Source: Candidatus Peregrinibacteria bacterium
GTDB taxonomy: Bacteria; Patescibacteriota; Gracilibacteria; Peribacterales; Peribacteraceae
Direction: 5' to 3'
Length of the DNA: 37,071 bases
NCBI GenBank assembly: GCA_016196295.1
Contig: JACPYA010000072.1
Span: 1 to 37,071 of the forward strand
Part shown: positions 22,434-30,956 of the stretch, piece after piece
How positions within the stretch are numbered: the stretch's first letter is position 1
Layout: each line of letters opens with the position of its first letter
The notes under the pieces: generated by a model
Told to the model about the DNA's origin: nothing
What the model saw: the letters and a program-made list of their open reading frames with translations, nothing else
Database searches by the model: none
Program-made: the position numbers and the translations under genes

Positions 22434-23083
22434 TCGGTGAATGGACTGATATAAAGAAGATCGGGATGGTCCTTCCAACGTGAAACATTGCTTTTGATAT
22501 ATGTTCGAATGGCGTTCAATGCTCCTTCGGATCTCAAACATCTTTCATAGAAGCGCGTTTGCCAGTGAAAATCGTCGTATCCCATGGCATGAATTTTTTT
22601 GGTACATGTCATTTTAAATTGATTGATAACAGCTCCCAGAGATTTAGGTACGAGTCTTAGCCTCCGTTCGTTCGTAGAGACGCGCGAGTCGCGCATCTCG
22701 TTTGAAGAATTTCCATTGATTTTTGTTGTTTGTTGTTTTTTCGAGACGTGCCCATGGCACGTCTCTACCAACGAACGGTCAAAAATAAGAATCCCGTGTA
22801 AATGATCTGGCATCATTACAAATTGATCCAATCTCGCGTGAGGAAAATGATTGGGTATTTCTTTCCAATATGTTTCGACAATTTTTCCCACATCCGACAT
22901 CGTCATCTTTCCTTTCTCAATTTCTCCAAACCAATGCAGTTTTCCCTTCGTGCAGATCGTTACAAAATAACAGGCGGAGCTTGAATAATCCCAATTTTTC
23001 ATTCGATTCGTTCGTATCCGATATCTTCCTTTGAAGAGGAGAGATGTGCCAGTTGCAAGATCCATGACAAGCATTCTACACAT
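22430..23083 (-). CDS. REP-associated tyrosine transposase-like protein (RAYT)
   Basis: YFVTICTKGKLHWFGEI, FVMMPDHLHGILIF, FHWQTRFYERCLRSEGALNAIRTYIKSNVSRW; start uncertain. Confidence 0.82.
   Translation of the reverse strand: MCRMLVMDLATGTSLLFKGRYRIRTNRMKNWDYSSSACYFVTICTKGKLHWFGEIEKGKMTMSDVGKIVETYWKEIPNHFPHARLDQFVMMPDHLHGILIFDRSLVETCHGHVSKKQQTTKINGNSSNEMRDSRVSTNERRLRLVPKSLGAVINQFKMTCTKKIHAMGYDDFHWQTRFYERCLRSEGALNAIRTYIKSNVSRWKDHPDLLYISPFTE
22664..22778. repeat. REP pair in inverted orientation inside the RAYT linker
   Basis: ccgttcgttcgtagagacgcgcgagtcgcgcatctcg ... cgagacgtgcccatggcacgtctctaccaacgaacgg. Confidence 0.7.
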
Positions 23084-24170
23084 TGCATTTGAAGTGCATC
23101 ACGTCCCCGTCCTGCACGACGTAGTCTTTACCTTCCTGTCGGAGCTTTCCGGCATCTTTGGCTCCAGATTCGCCTTTAAACTGAACAAAATCTTTGTACG
23201 ATATCGTCTCTGCGCGGATGAATCCTTTCTCGAAATCCGTGTGGATGACGCCTGCCGCCTGCGGCGCCGTCATGCCGCGGGTGATCGTCCATGCGCGCAC
23301 TTCCTTCGGTCCCGCGGTGAAGTACGTGATGTAGCCGAGCGCCGCGTAGGCGGCGTGGATGAGCCGGTCGAGTCCGGACGATGTCACTTTGAGGTCTGCG
23401 AGGAAAACGGCTGCGTCCTCCGGCGACAGTTCCTGGAGGTCTTCTTCGATCTTCGCCGAGATGATGATCACCTGTGCGGACGGCTCCAGTTTCAGTTGCG
23501 ATCGCACGGCGTCCGGCGTCATCACACTCAGTTCGTGCTCCGCGACGTTCACGGCATAGATCATCGGTTTGGCCGTCAGCAATTGGAACGCATGGGCGAT
23601 CGGCCTCTGCTCCTTTTCGAGCGTCACGGTGGAGGCCAATTTCCCTTCTTGCAGCGCTGCTTCGATTTTTTTCGCGACGGCGAGCTCCGCGATCTTCTCT
23701 TTGTCCCCCGTGCGCGCCGCTCCTTCCATCTTTTCCATGCGCTTCTGCAGGTTCGAAAGATCCGCCAGCGCAAGCTCTGTTTCGATTGTTAGGCGGTCGC
23801 GCACCGGATCGACGGATCCTTCCACGTGGATGACGTCGCCACCCTGAAACGCGCGCACCACGTGGCAGATGGCATCTACTTCGCGGATATGACTGAGGAA
23901 GGCGTTCCCCAGCCCCTCGCCTTTGCTCGCGCCCTTCACGAGCCCGGCGATATCGACGAACTCGATCGCGGCGGGGATCACCTTCTCCGGCTTCACCATC
24001 TCCGTCAGGATTCGTAGCCGCTCATCGGGCACTTCCACGATGCCGACGTTCGGGTCGATGGTGCAAAACGGATAATTCGCCGCCATCGCGCCTTTGCTCT
24101 TGGTGAGTGCATTGAAGAGCGTCGATTTTCCAACATTCGGTAATCCAACTATTCCTATCTGGAGTGCCAT
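23076..24170 (-). CDS. ychF: Redox-regulated ATPase YchF
   Basis: MALQIGIVGLPNVGKSTLFNALTKS, NYPFCTIDPNVGIVEVPDERL. Confidence 0.95.
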   Translation of the reverse strand: MALQIGIVGLPNVGKSTLFNALTKSKGAMAANYPFCTIDPNVGIVEVPDERLRILTEMVKPEKVIPAAIEFVDIAGLVKGASKGEGLGNAFLSHIREVDAICHVVRAFQGGDVIHVEGSVDPVRDRLTIETELALADLSNLQKRMEKMEGAARTGDKEKIAELAVAKKIEAALQEGKLASTVTLEKEQRPIAHAFQLLTAKPMIYAVNVAEHELSVMTPDAVRSQLKLEPSAQVIIISAKIEEDLQELSPEDAAVFLADLKVTSSGLDRLIHAAYAALGYITYFTAGPKEVRAWTITRGMTAPQAAGVIHTDFEKGFIRAETISYKDFVQFKGESGAKDAGKLRQEGKDYVVQDGDVMHFKCNV

Positions 24171-24303
24171 GCATGAGTGGGGAAAGTTGAGAGTCCTACG
24201 ATTCCAATTTGGAGAGCCATGAGAATGGAGAAGAAAGCCGATTTACCCGCCGTAGCCCCGCGTATGCGGGGCGAAGGCGGGCGATACCGATCTGAAGAGC
24301 CAT
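24171..24303 (-). pseudogene. Two tandem damaged copies of the ychF 5' end
   Basis: ATGGCTCTTCAGATCGGTATC (start 24303) and ATGGCTCTCCAAATTGGAATCGTAGGACTC (start 24220), homologous to ATGGCACTCCAGATAGGAATAGTTGGATTA at 24170. Confidence 0.75.
24255..24283. repeat. REP palindrome in the distal ychF fragment
   Basis: cccgccgtagccccgcgtatgcggggcgaaggcggg. Confidence 0.6.
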
Positions 24304-24400
24304 GGAAACGTATACGGAAGGGGATTGCTGGAGACGGCATAATAGCCAAAAGCATGGAAAATTTCTCACCCAGGTACCCTTCAGAAACTCGTCATTGGGA

Positions 24401-24428
24401 TTGACAATTTTGTGGGTTCTACTATACT
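24401..24428 (+). promoter_or_regulatory. Promoter of the SLH-sortase gene
   Basis: TTGACA (24401-24406), 16-nt spacer, TATACT (24423-24428); ATG 24439. Confidence 0.7.
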
Positions 24429-24438
24429 ATTTTTTCTT

Positions 24439-25686
24439 ATGCACAAGCGATTGATCGCCCCCGTCCTTGTGGCCTTTATCCTAGCTGGAACCCGCTTTCC
24501 GGCCGTTTCCGCACGTTCCTTTGGAGACACTCTGGGGACGCGGTATAACGATTCTTTTTCGTACCTCTCCGACCGCTCCATTGTCCAGGGGTACAACGAC
24601 GGGACAGGGAGACCTCATGAACTCGTGAACAGAGCGGAGGCCTTGAAGATCGTCCTCGAAATGCAGGAGGCGTCCAAGGCGATGGTCGAATGGTTTTCCA
24701 AGCACATGCCGCCGATGGCGCTCTTCCTCGATGCCGATCAGAAAGCGTGGTACGGACCGTACCTGGAGGCGGGCTTTCAGGAGGGAGTGATCACGGGATA
24801 CGACGACCGCACGTTCCGTCCGGGGAATCCGCTGACGGTCGAAGAGGCAATCACGCTCCTCATGCGATCGCAGAAGGCGACGCCCGCGGAGCAGCCCTTC
24901 CACAGCAACAGCTCTCTCGCCAATCAAGACGGCCTCTGGTTCAGCAAGCACCTGAGCGCGGCGATCGCGAAGAACCTCGTGTCATCGCGGGAAGTCCTGC
25001 GGCTCAACCAGTACATCACGCGCGGGCAATTCTTCGACATCGCGTATCGCCTCGATGTCGTGAAGCGCGAGGGTCTCGCAGCCTTCAATCGTCCCGAACC
25101 GGTGGTTCAGGTCGCATCCGCACCGAGACCCGTCGCGGTCGTGGCGCCTCGCCCGGTTGCAGCGGCGAACACTGCTCCGCGTCCGGTCACTCCTCCGCCG
25201 TCTCCCGTGAACATCGCGGCCGCAGGCGACCTCGCGCAGTACGCGTCCGATCGATATTTTTCGATCACCATCCCCGCGCTCGGCATCAAAGACCTCCTCA
25301 TCACGCACCCGGCGGATCCCTTCACGAGTAATGGGATGCTCGCTCCTCTCAAGAGCGGCGTCGGACACCTCTTCAGCTACCCGGGCAACGGCGGCAAGAT
25401 CCTCATCTACGGACACAGCAGCGGTTACCCGTGGGACGTCTCCAAATTCACGAAGATCTTCCGCACCGTGAACAAACTCAACCGCGGCGACAAAGTCTAC
25501 GTCACGTACAACGGCAACCTCTACGTCTACGAAGTCTCGTATGAAAATGCGGTGCCTGCAAAGGACACAAGCGCCTTCAGCGGAGCGGGGGAGGAGCTGA
25601 TCCTCTACACCTGCTGGCCGCCCGACTCCATCTCCCAGCGCTACCTCATCCACGCGTTCCCGGTCAAAACCGTAGCTTTGCGATAG
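24439..25686 (+). CDS. Secreted SLH-domain protein fused to C-terminal sortase domain
   Basis: SLH-like SDRSIVQGYNDGTGRPHELVNRAEALKIVLEM and EGVITGYDDRTFRPGNPLTVEEAITLLM; sortase GHSSGYPWD, LYTCWPPDSISQRYLI. Confidence 0.88.
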   Translation: MHKRLIAPVLVAFILAGTRFPAVSARSFGDTLGTRYNDSFSYLSDRSIVQGYNDGTGRPHELVNRAEALKIVLEMQEASKAMVEWFSKHMPPMALFLDADQKAWYGPYLEAGFQEGVITGYDDRTFRPGNPLTVEEAITLLMRSQKATPAEQPFHSNSSLANQDGLWFSKHLSAAIAKNLVSSREVLRLNQYITRGQFFDIAYRLDVVKREGLAAFNRPEPVVQVASAPRPVAVVAPRPVAAANTAPRPVTPPPSPVNIAAAGDLAQYASDRYFSITIPALGIKDLLITHPADPFTSNGMLAPLKSGVGHLFSYPGNGGKILIYGHSSGYPWDVSKFTKIFRTVNKLNRGDKVYVTYNGNLYVYEVSYENAVPAKDTSAFSGAGEELILYTCWPPDSISQRYLIHAFPVKTVALR

Positions 25687-25824
25687 ACATATTATGAACG
25701 ATCTATTATTTCCACTTCTCGCCCTTCCGACTTGTCCCTCGAAGCTCAATGAGCGAAGTGGGAAGCTCCGAAGCGCAGCGGAGGAGCGAAGGAGGGTCAA
25801 AACCGTGGCTCTGCGGTGAGCTCG

Positions 25825-26481
25825 ATGCCGGTCGAACGCGAATCACCATCGGCACCGGAGCCCATCGAAGCATTGCACATCTTGGTCCATCCGGGGTTCA
25901 GATCGTTTTTTCGCAGGAGACATACGAAGTGGAACCATACCGAAGAACAATTGTTCGATCGATTCATCGAGCATGCACAGAGGATGACTGAGCACGAGAT
26001 CATGGCGCTTTTGACTTACGAGAGCCCGCACGGGTTCTCTCGAAGAGTGCGAGCGCATACGGAGACTGGCGAAGACCGTCTAATGCAGCGGATCGAGGAG
26101 TTACGGAACGTCCTGCAGCGGCGATTGATTATTCTTGCCGGCATGAAGATCCTCTCCGGCACCACGAAAGAGCGGCGCGATATTTTTCGCGTGCTGCAGA
26201 GAGTCGCGACGGGGCGAGGACAGCCTATCGATCCATCCGATATCGAGACCTACGTCTTTGGACAAGAGATCCACACGTGCGTACCGAAAGCAGCTCAGGC
26301 GTTGAACATTGCATACCGACTTCCTTTCGGCACGGTTGTCGATCTCGACCTCACGCACTTCGATTTCCATACCCAGGCACAGAAGAAATCGATCGTGGAC
26401 ACGGACATTCCCGCACTGGAAAAGAAGTACAACCGCGTTCTGTTCGCGCGGCTCAAGCTTCGCTTGCCGGAATCAAAGTGA
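25825..26481 (+). CDS. Hypothetical protein
   Basis: About 220-aa ORF with ordinary composition; no family recognised. Confidence 0.55.
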   Translation: MPVERESPSAPEPIEALHILVHPGFRSFFRRRHTKWNHTEEQLFDRFIEHAQRMTEHEIMALLTYESPHGFSRRVRAHTETGEDRLMQRIEELRNVLQRRLIILAGMKILSGTTKERRDIFRVLQRVATGRGQPIDPSDIETYVFGQEIHTCVPKAAQALNIAYRLPFGTVVDLDLTHFDFHTQAQKKSIVDTDIPALEKKYNRVLFARLKLRLPESK

Positions 26482-26519
26482 CCTCGCTCATGACCCAATC
26501 CGCCGGATGATCTCCCGAT

Positions 26520-26575
26520 TCACCCTTCGGCTCCACCTTGCTTCGCTCGGTGTCGCTCAGGGTCAATCGCATTCT
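26520..26575. repeat. REP-like element (cacccttcggctccaccttgcttcgctcggtgtcgctcagggtc)
   Basis: Same layout as the nrdJ insertion. Confidence 0.5.
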
Positions 26576-26591
26576 TCAGTTTAGTTTGATT

Positions 26592-29081
26592 TTAGGAACC
26601 GATTCTTCGAATAATCTCACGATTGACAAAATCCTTGGCTCTCCCGTACTTGAGGCGCGAGAGCTGCTTGAAGGCTTCCGCTGCGGACGCATCCTTGGTG
26701 TAGGTCGTGTCGAGCCACGGGCGGGGCACTTCGATGGAGAACGGACGCGACGGCTGGCCGTCGATGCTGAGCTTCATGGCACCCTTGAAGGCATCCATGT
26801 TCACGAGGTCTTGCTCGGAAAACACCGGCGCCATTTCCTTCGCGGCGACTTCGGCATCCTGCGGACCGATCTTGTAGAACATCATCGTGCCGACGTTGCC
26901 GAAGACGGCGCCTTTCAGCTTCACGGAGCCCGCGAGCTTGCTCTCTTTTTCCAGCTGGTCGAGGTACTGGTGCGCGAGGATCAAACCGAGGCGGTACTTG
27001 CGCGCTTCACTCAAGATCGATTCGATCGACGGCGTCACGAAGTTCTGGAACTCGTCGATGTAGAGGAAGAAATCCTTGCGCGATTTCGCGTCCTCGCGCT
27101 GGCGGCGCATGGCTGCGACCTGAATCTTATTCACCACGATCAAGCCGAGGAGTGTTGAGTTGATGTCGCCGATGAGACCTTTGGACAAGTTCATGAGCAG
27201 GATCTTGCCGCTGTTCATGCAGTCTGCGACGTCGAAGGCGCTCTTCGTCTGTCCCACGATGTTGCGGATGAGCGTGTTCGTCGTAAATTGTCCGAACTTC
27301 GCGGCGAAGTAGGGGATCATCTCCTGCTTTTCTCGCTGACCGGTCTGGGCCATCTGCTTTTCCCAGAACATGCGCACGATGGGGTTTTTCACCTTCGTGA
27401 CTTTGTACTTCTGCCACTCGTCATCGGTAAAGAGGCGCACGAGGTCCGTGATCGCGCCGCCTTCCTCTTCGTCCTCCATCAAGGTCAGACAGCCGTTGCG
27501 GAAGTAGTCTTGGATGCGCGGGCCGAAGATCTCCTCGCCGAACATCTTCACCATCATGTTCATCGCGTCGAGCGCGATGAGGTCCTTCTCCTCCGGCGTC
27601 TTGCCTTCGAGCAAGTTGAGGCCCATCGGGCGCTCCGTGTCGGCCGGGTTGAAGTAGATGACGTCGTCGGCGCGGGAGCGCGGAATGTACGGGAGCAAGT
27701 CTTCGATCAGCGAGCCGTGGGGATCGACGATGCAGACGCCTTTGCCGTCGTTGAAGTCCTGCCTGGCCATCAATTGGATGATCGAGGATTTACCCGTACC
27801 GGTCTGACCGATGATGTAGAAGTGACGGAAACGGTCTTCGTTCTTCATGAAGACTTTCTTCTTCTCGCCGCCGAACGTATTCGTGCCGAGGAAGAGTCCT
27901 TCGTCCGGCGCGTTCTTCGGCAGCGGCGCGAGTTTGAAATTCTGCCACTTGATGGTCTCCACTTTGTTGTACTTGATGTTCGGCAGGTGGAAGAAGCTCG
28001 AGAGTTCCGTGGTGCCGAGCAGCAGCTTATGCGACCGCAGCATTTGCTGCAGGGTGCGGCGCGGACTGCGGCGGATGAAGCGCTCGACGATCGCCCGGCG
28101 ATTGACCAGGCGCGGCTTGTGGAAGCTGTTTCCCCGCACGTCATCGAACTGCGCGAACGATGCGACAATGTCCTGCAAGATCGAGTGTGCTCTTCCTCGG
28201 GATTGGGCCGATGTCACGACGCGGATGACGGCCGTGAAGCCGGGGTTCGCCGCCTTCGCATCGACGGACTTGCTGTACTCCTCCACCATCGAGCTCACGC
28301 GCTCGCCCGTCGGTTTCTCCTCCTGGAGTTTCGCCGTTTCCTCCGCAGAGGACGTGAAGAGATCGAAGAGGCTCGCGATCCAGCTGACCGGGTTCCACCA
28401 CGAGCGACCGTGCTTCTTCGGGTTGATGAGCTCCTTCGCTTCGCGTTGCAACTTGTGCTGCCACCCTTGTCGCACGGGTCGCAGCACGAATTGCACGGCA
28501 GCACCCTCATCCAGCTTCAACTTCGAGAAGGCATTCGTGATGTTATTGAGCGGGTCGCTCTTGAGCTGTTCGTATGTCTTGAAGACGGAAGTCCACGGTT
28601 TATTCGGCTGGAGCATCTCCGAGGCCGCGACGGACTGATCCGTAAAAATGTTGTAGTCATCGACCATGTCGATGACGATGTCGGGGTAGAACGACGTGAT
28701 CTGCTTCTCGATGAGCTGCGCGATCTTGCGCGGACACACGACGAAGAAGAGGATCTCGCCCGCAAGCGCCGCGTATTCGACCGAGAGGAAATTCTGTCCG
28801 CGGAACAGGCGGTCTGCGAGATGCGGCTTGTACAAACTGTGCAGCGACTGGAAGAGGTGATCCATGACGCCGACGACGTCTTTGAAACTCTTGCCCGTCG
28901 AGTACTGCTCGGACTCCACCTCTTTATCCTGCTTGCTCTCCTTCTTCGGGACGAGCAGTTGCAGGAAGACGAGATCCTGCTCGCGACGCCGGTCCATCAT
29001 CCACCGGCTCAACGATACGAGCGCCGTAGCCCCTCCCGCGATGAGGAGGAGTAAGCCGAGTATGGTGAGAAGATCCATCAT
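26592..29081 (-). CDS. VirD4/TraG/HerA-like type IV coupling-type ATPase
   Basis: FYIIGQTGTGKSSIIQLMARQD Walker A, GVCIVDPHGSLIEDLL, FFLYIDEFQNFV Walker B; N-terminal TM. Confidence 0.85.
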   Translation of the reverse strand: MMDLLTILGLLLLIAGGATALVSLSRWMMDRRREQDLVFLQLLVPKKESKQDKEVESEQYSTGKSFKDVVGVMDHLFQSLHSLYKPHLADRLFRGQNFLSVEYAALAGEILFFVVCPRKIAQLIEKQITSFYPDIVIDMVDDYNIFTDQSVAASEMLQPNKPWTSVFKTYEQLKSDPLNNITNAFSKLKLDEGAAVQFVLRPVRQGWQHKLQREAKELINPKKHGRSWWNPVSWIASLFDLFTSSAEETAKLQEEKPTGERVSSMVEEYSKSVDAKAANPGFTAVIRVVTSAQSRGRAHSILQDIVASFAQFDDVRGNSFHKPRLVNRRAIVERFIRRSPRRTLQQMLRSHKLLLGTTELSSFFHLPNIKYNKVETIKWQNFKLAPLPKNAPDEGLFLGTNTFGGEKKKVFMKNEDRFRHFYIIGQTGTGKSSIIQLMARQDFNDGKGVCIVDPHGSLIEDLLPYIPRSRADDVIYFNPADTERPMGLNLLEGKTPEEKDLIALDAMNMMVKMFGEEIFGPRIQDYFRNGCLTLMEDEEEGGAITDLVRLFTDDEWQKYKVTKVKNPIVRMFWEKQMAQTGQREKQEMIPYFAAKFGQFTTNTLIRNIVGQTKSAFDVADCMNSGKILLMNLSKGLIGDINSTLLGLIVVNKIQVAAMRRQREDAKSRKDFFLYIDEFQNFVTPSIESILSEARKYRLGLILAHQYLDQLEKESKLAGSVKLKGAVFGNVGTMMFYKIGPQDAEVAAKEMAPVFSEQDLVNMDAFKGAMKLSIDGQPSRPFSIEVPRPWLDTTYTKDASAAEAFKQLSRLKYGRAKDFVNREIIRRIGS

Positions 29082-29324
29082 CGGGAGGAGTGGAGATGCA
29101 CGAAGTGTATCGTATCATTATACCATGAATGTTGAGCCAGAACACGCGTGTTTCCCCCCGACGGACCTCATGGACGATGATCCATTTTTTCGAGCCGACC
29201 TCGTCACAGGAAGAGAGAGGAGATATTGACTTTATGATAAAATAGTCTACTTTATACAAAGACCCATGTTAGGGTCATATTCCGAGTTTTTGGTCATTTA
29301 CTCCACAGAAAGGAAGCGGGTTCC

Positions 29325-30122
29325 ATGAAACGCAATGGTTTCACACTCGTCGAGTTGCTCGTCGTCGTCGCGATCATTGGAATCTTGATCGCCATCCTCC
29401 TGCCTGCCGTTCAGGCGGCGCGGGAGTCGGGCCGCAAGGCTCACTGCAAGAACAACCTCAAGCAGTTTGGCATCGCACACCACCTGTACCACGACGCTCG
29501 GAACGTCTTCCACAACTATCCTCAGTGGCAGGAACTCGAGCCGTTCATTGAAGAGTCGAAGAACATCCACTGGTGTCCCAGTGCGGTCTCGGAGCAGCAC
29601 GATACGTGGCTGAATGTAGGATTAATTCATTCGCAGTATCCCTATGCAGTTCACCCCGATCGTGGCATGTGCTGGGAAGGCCTGAACATGTGGTATTCAG
29701 CGATGGGGGGTCCGCCCCTCACCTCCGGTCCACGCAAAACCGTTTTCGCCTGGAATGCGCGTACCTCGCGGATGAATGAGATCCTCGATGGACTCTCAAA
29801 CACCATGACAAACAGCGAGACGCTCGGCGATGACAACCGGACACTGAGGAACTCCGGCTTCGTGGCCTTCAATGGCTTCCGGACCCCGAATGACCCACGG
29901 CCCGATGAGCTGTGCTTCATTCCATGCCGGAATGACGTTGCTCCATGCAACCTGGGAGCTTTCCAGCAAATGTGCGAAACCATCTGGACGGCGCGGTCGC
30001 GTCATCCCGGTGGCGTCCACACGTTGCATGCTGACGGTAGTGTCCACTTCGTCAAGAACAGCATCTCACACACCATCTGGCGAGCGCTGTTCACCATTCG
30101 TGGCGGCGAAGTCATCCCCTAA
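29325..30122 (+). CDS. Prepilin-type N-terminal methylation / DUF1559-like protein
   Basis: [53 protein letters not shown] ... [33 protein letters not shown] aaaggaag. Confidence 0.9.
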   Translation: MKRNGFTLVELLVVVAIIGILIAILLPAVQAARESGRKAHCKNNLKQFGIAHHLYHDARNVFHNYPQWQELEPFIEESKNIHWCPSAVSEQHDTWLNVGLIHSQYPYAVHPDRGMCWEGLNMWYSAMGGPPLTSGPRKTVFAWNARTSRMNEILDGLSNTMTNSETLGDDNRTLRNSGFVAFNGFRTPNDPRPDELCFIPCRNDVAPCNLGAFQQMCETIWTARSRHPGGVHTLHADGSVHFVKNSISHTIWRALFTIRGGEVIP

Positions 30123-30162
30123 TCTTTCCTTTCACAGAGTAAACCCATGAAAAATTCGGAAG

Positions 30163-30184
30163 GGCTCCTCGTTCGCGAGGAGCC
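30163..30184 (+). terminator. Terminator after the DUF1559-like gene
   Basis: ggctcctcg-ttcg-cgaggagcc followed by tttt. Confidence 0.65.
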
Positions 30185-30236
30185 TTTTCCATGTATAGTC
30201 ATTGACTTATTATATAAATTAATTTTAAATGTTAGT

Positions 30237-30893
30237 ATGAAAGACGTTGCCATACATCTGCCTCTTCCTGCGGATTTCTCTACGATCTCACAGCAGCATT
30301 GGCAGCGCGCCGTCCTTCATCTGCAGCGGCAAGACATTCATTTTTCCCATGAGAAGACGAGTGAGCGAGTGAGAGCATTAGTCGAATGCATGGGGCGAAC
30401 GCGCCGGCATGTTGAATCTGTTCTCGCTCCGCATGTGCAAACGCGTGTTGGCATAACATGGAGTCCGATTCGGGAGGAGGCAATAGCGCAAGCACCTTGG
30501 ATAATATTGTCCGGGCCAGCCTTGGATGCCGCGGCTCAATACGATTCCACAAGCATCATTTCACTGTGGAAAAACCGACCCAATACGCAACTGCAAGATT
30601 GTATTGTCAGCGGTACGAAAAACGCGATATGTCAATTGATGTATGCGGAAGAGCATCATCATGTGTATCTGCAAACCGTGGATCCTATGCCTGAAGGAAG
30701 CATTGTAACGGAACGAATGGGCCCGGTTGCGTTGTGTGAAAAAGATGCGCATCCCGCTGAATTTGCAGCTCTCCAATTTCTCCTGAAAGTCAGTCATGAT
30801 TTTCACATGCCCCCTGCGACAGTCCGTGTCCTTACTGAGAGACTGGCGGCTGCACAGAAATTCCGTCATGCAGTAACAAACCTTCATTCCTGA
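30237..30893 (+). CDS. Hypothetical protein
   Basis: ORF opens at 30147 inside the terminator; ATG 30237 (MKDVAIHLPLP) more likely. Confidence 0.6.
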   Translation: MKDVAIHLPLPADFSTISQQHWQRAVLHLQRQDIHFSHEKTSERVRALVECMGRTRRHVESVLAPHVQTRVGITWSPIREEAIAQAPWIILSGPALDAAAQYDSTSIISLWKNRPNTQLQDCIVSGTKNAICQLMYAEEHHHVYLQTVDPMPEGSIVTERMGPVALCEKDAHPAEFAALQFLLKVSHDFHMPPATVRVLTERLAAAQKFRHAVTNLHS

Positions 30894-30956
30894 AAGCATC
30901 AGAGGGAGACCGCGTGGAGAAATAGTTTCCCGCAAGCTGCGGTATACTTCCTTTCC

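Noticed and set aside
24155-24355. 66-aa ORF upstream of ychF as a separate gene
   Set aside because: It is composed of broken ychF 5' fragments and a REP palindrome.
27288-29054. 588-aa ORF antisense to the VirD4-like gene
   Set aside because: Shadow ORF opposite a gene with Walker A/B motifs.
29125-29229. Small ORF MNVEPEHACFPPTDLMDDDPFFRADLVTGRERRY with a nearby TATCAT box
   Set aside because: Only ~35 codons with no SD or family support; it sits in the divergent promoter region of the ATPase gene.
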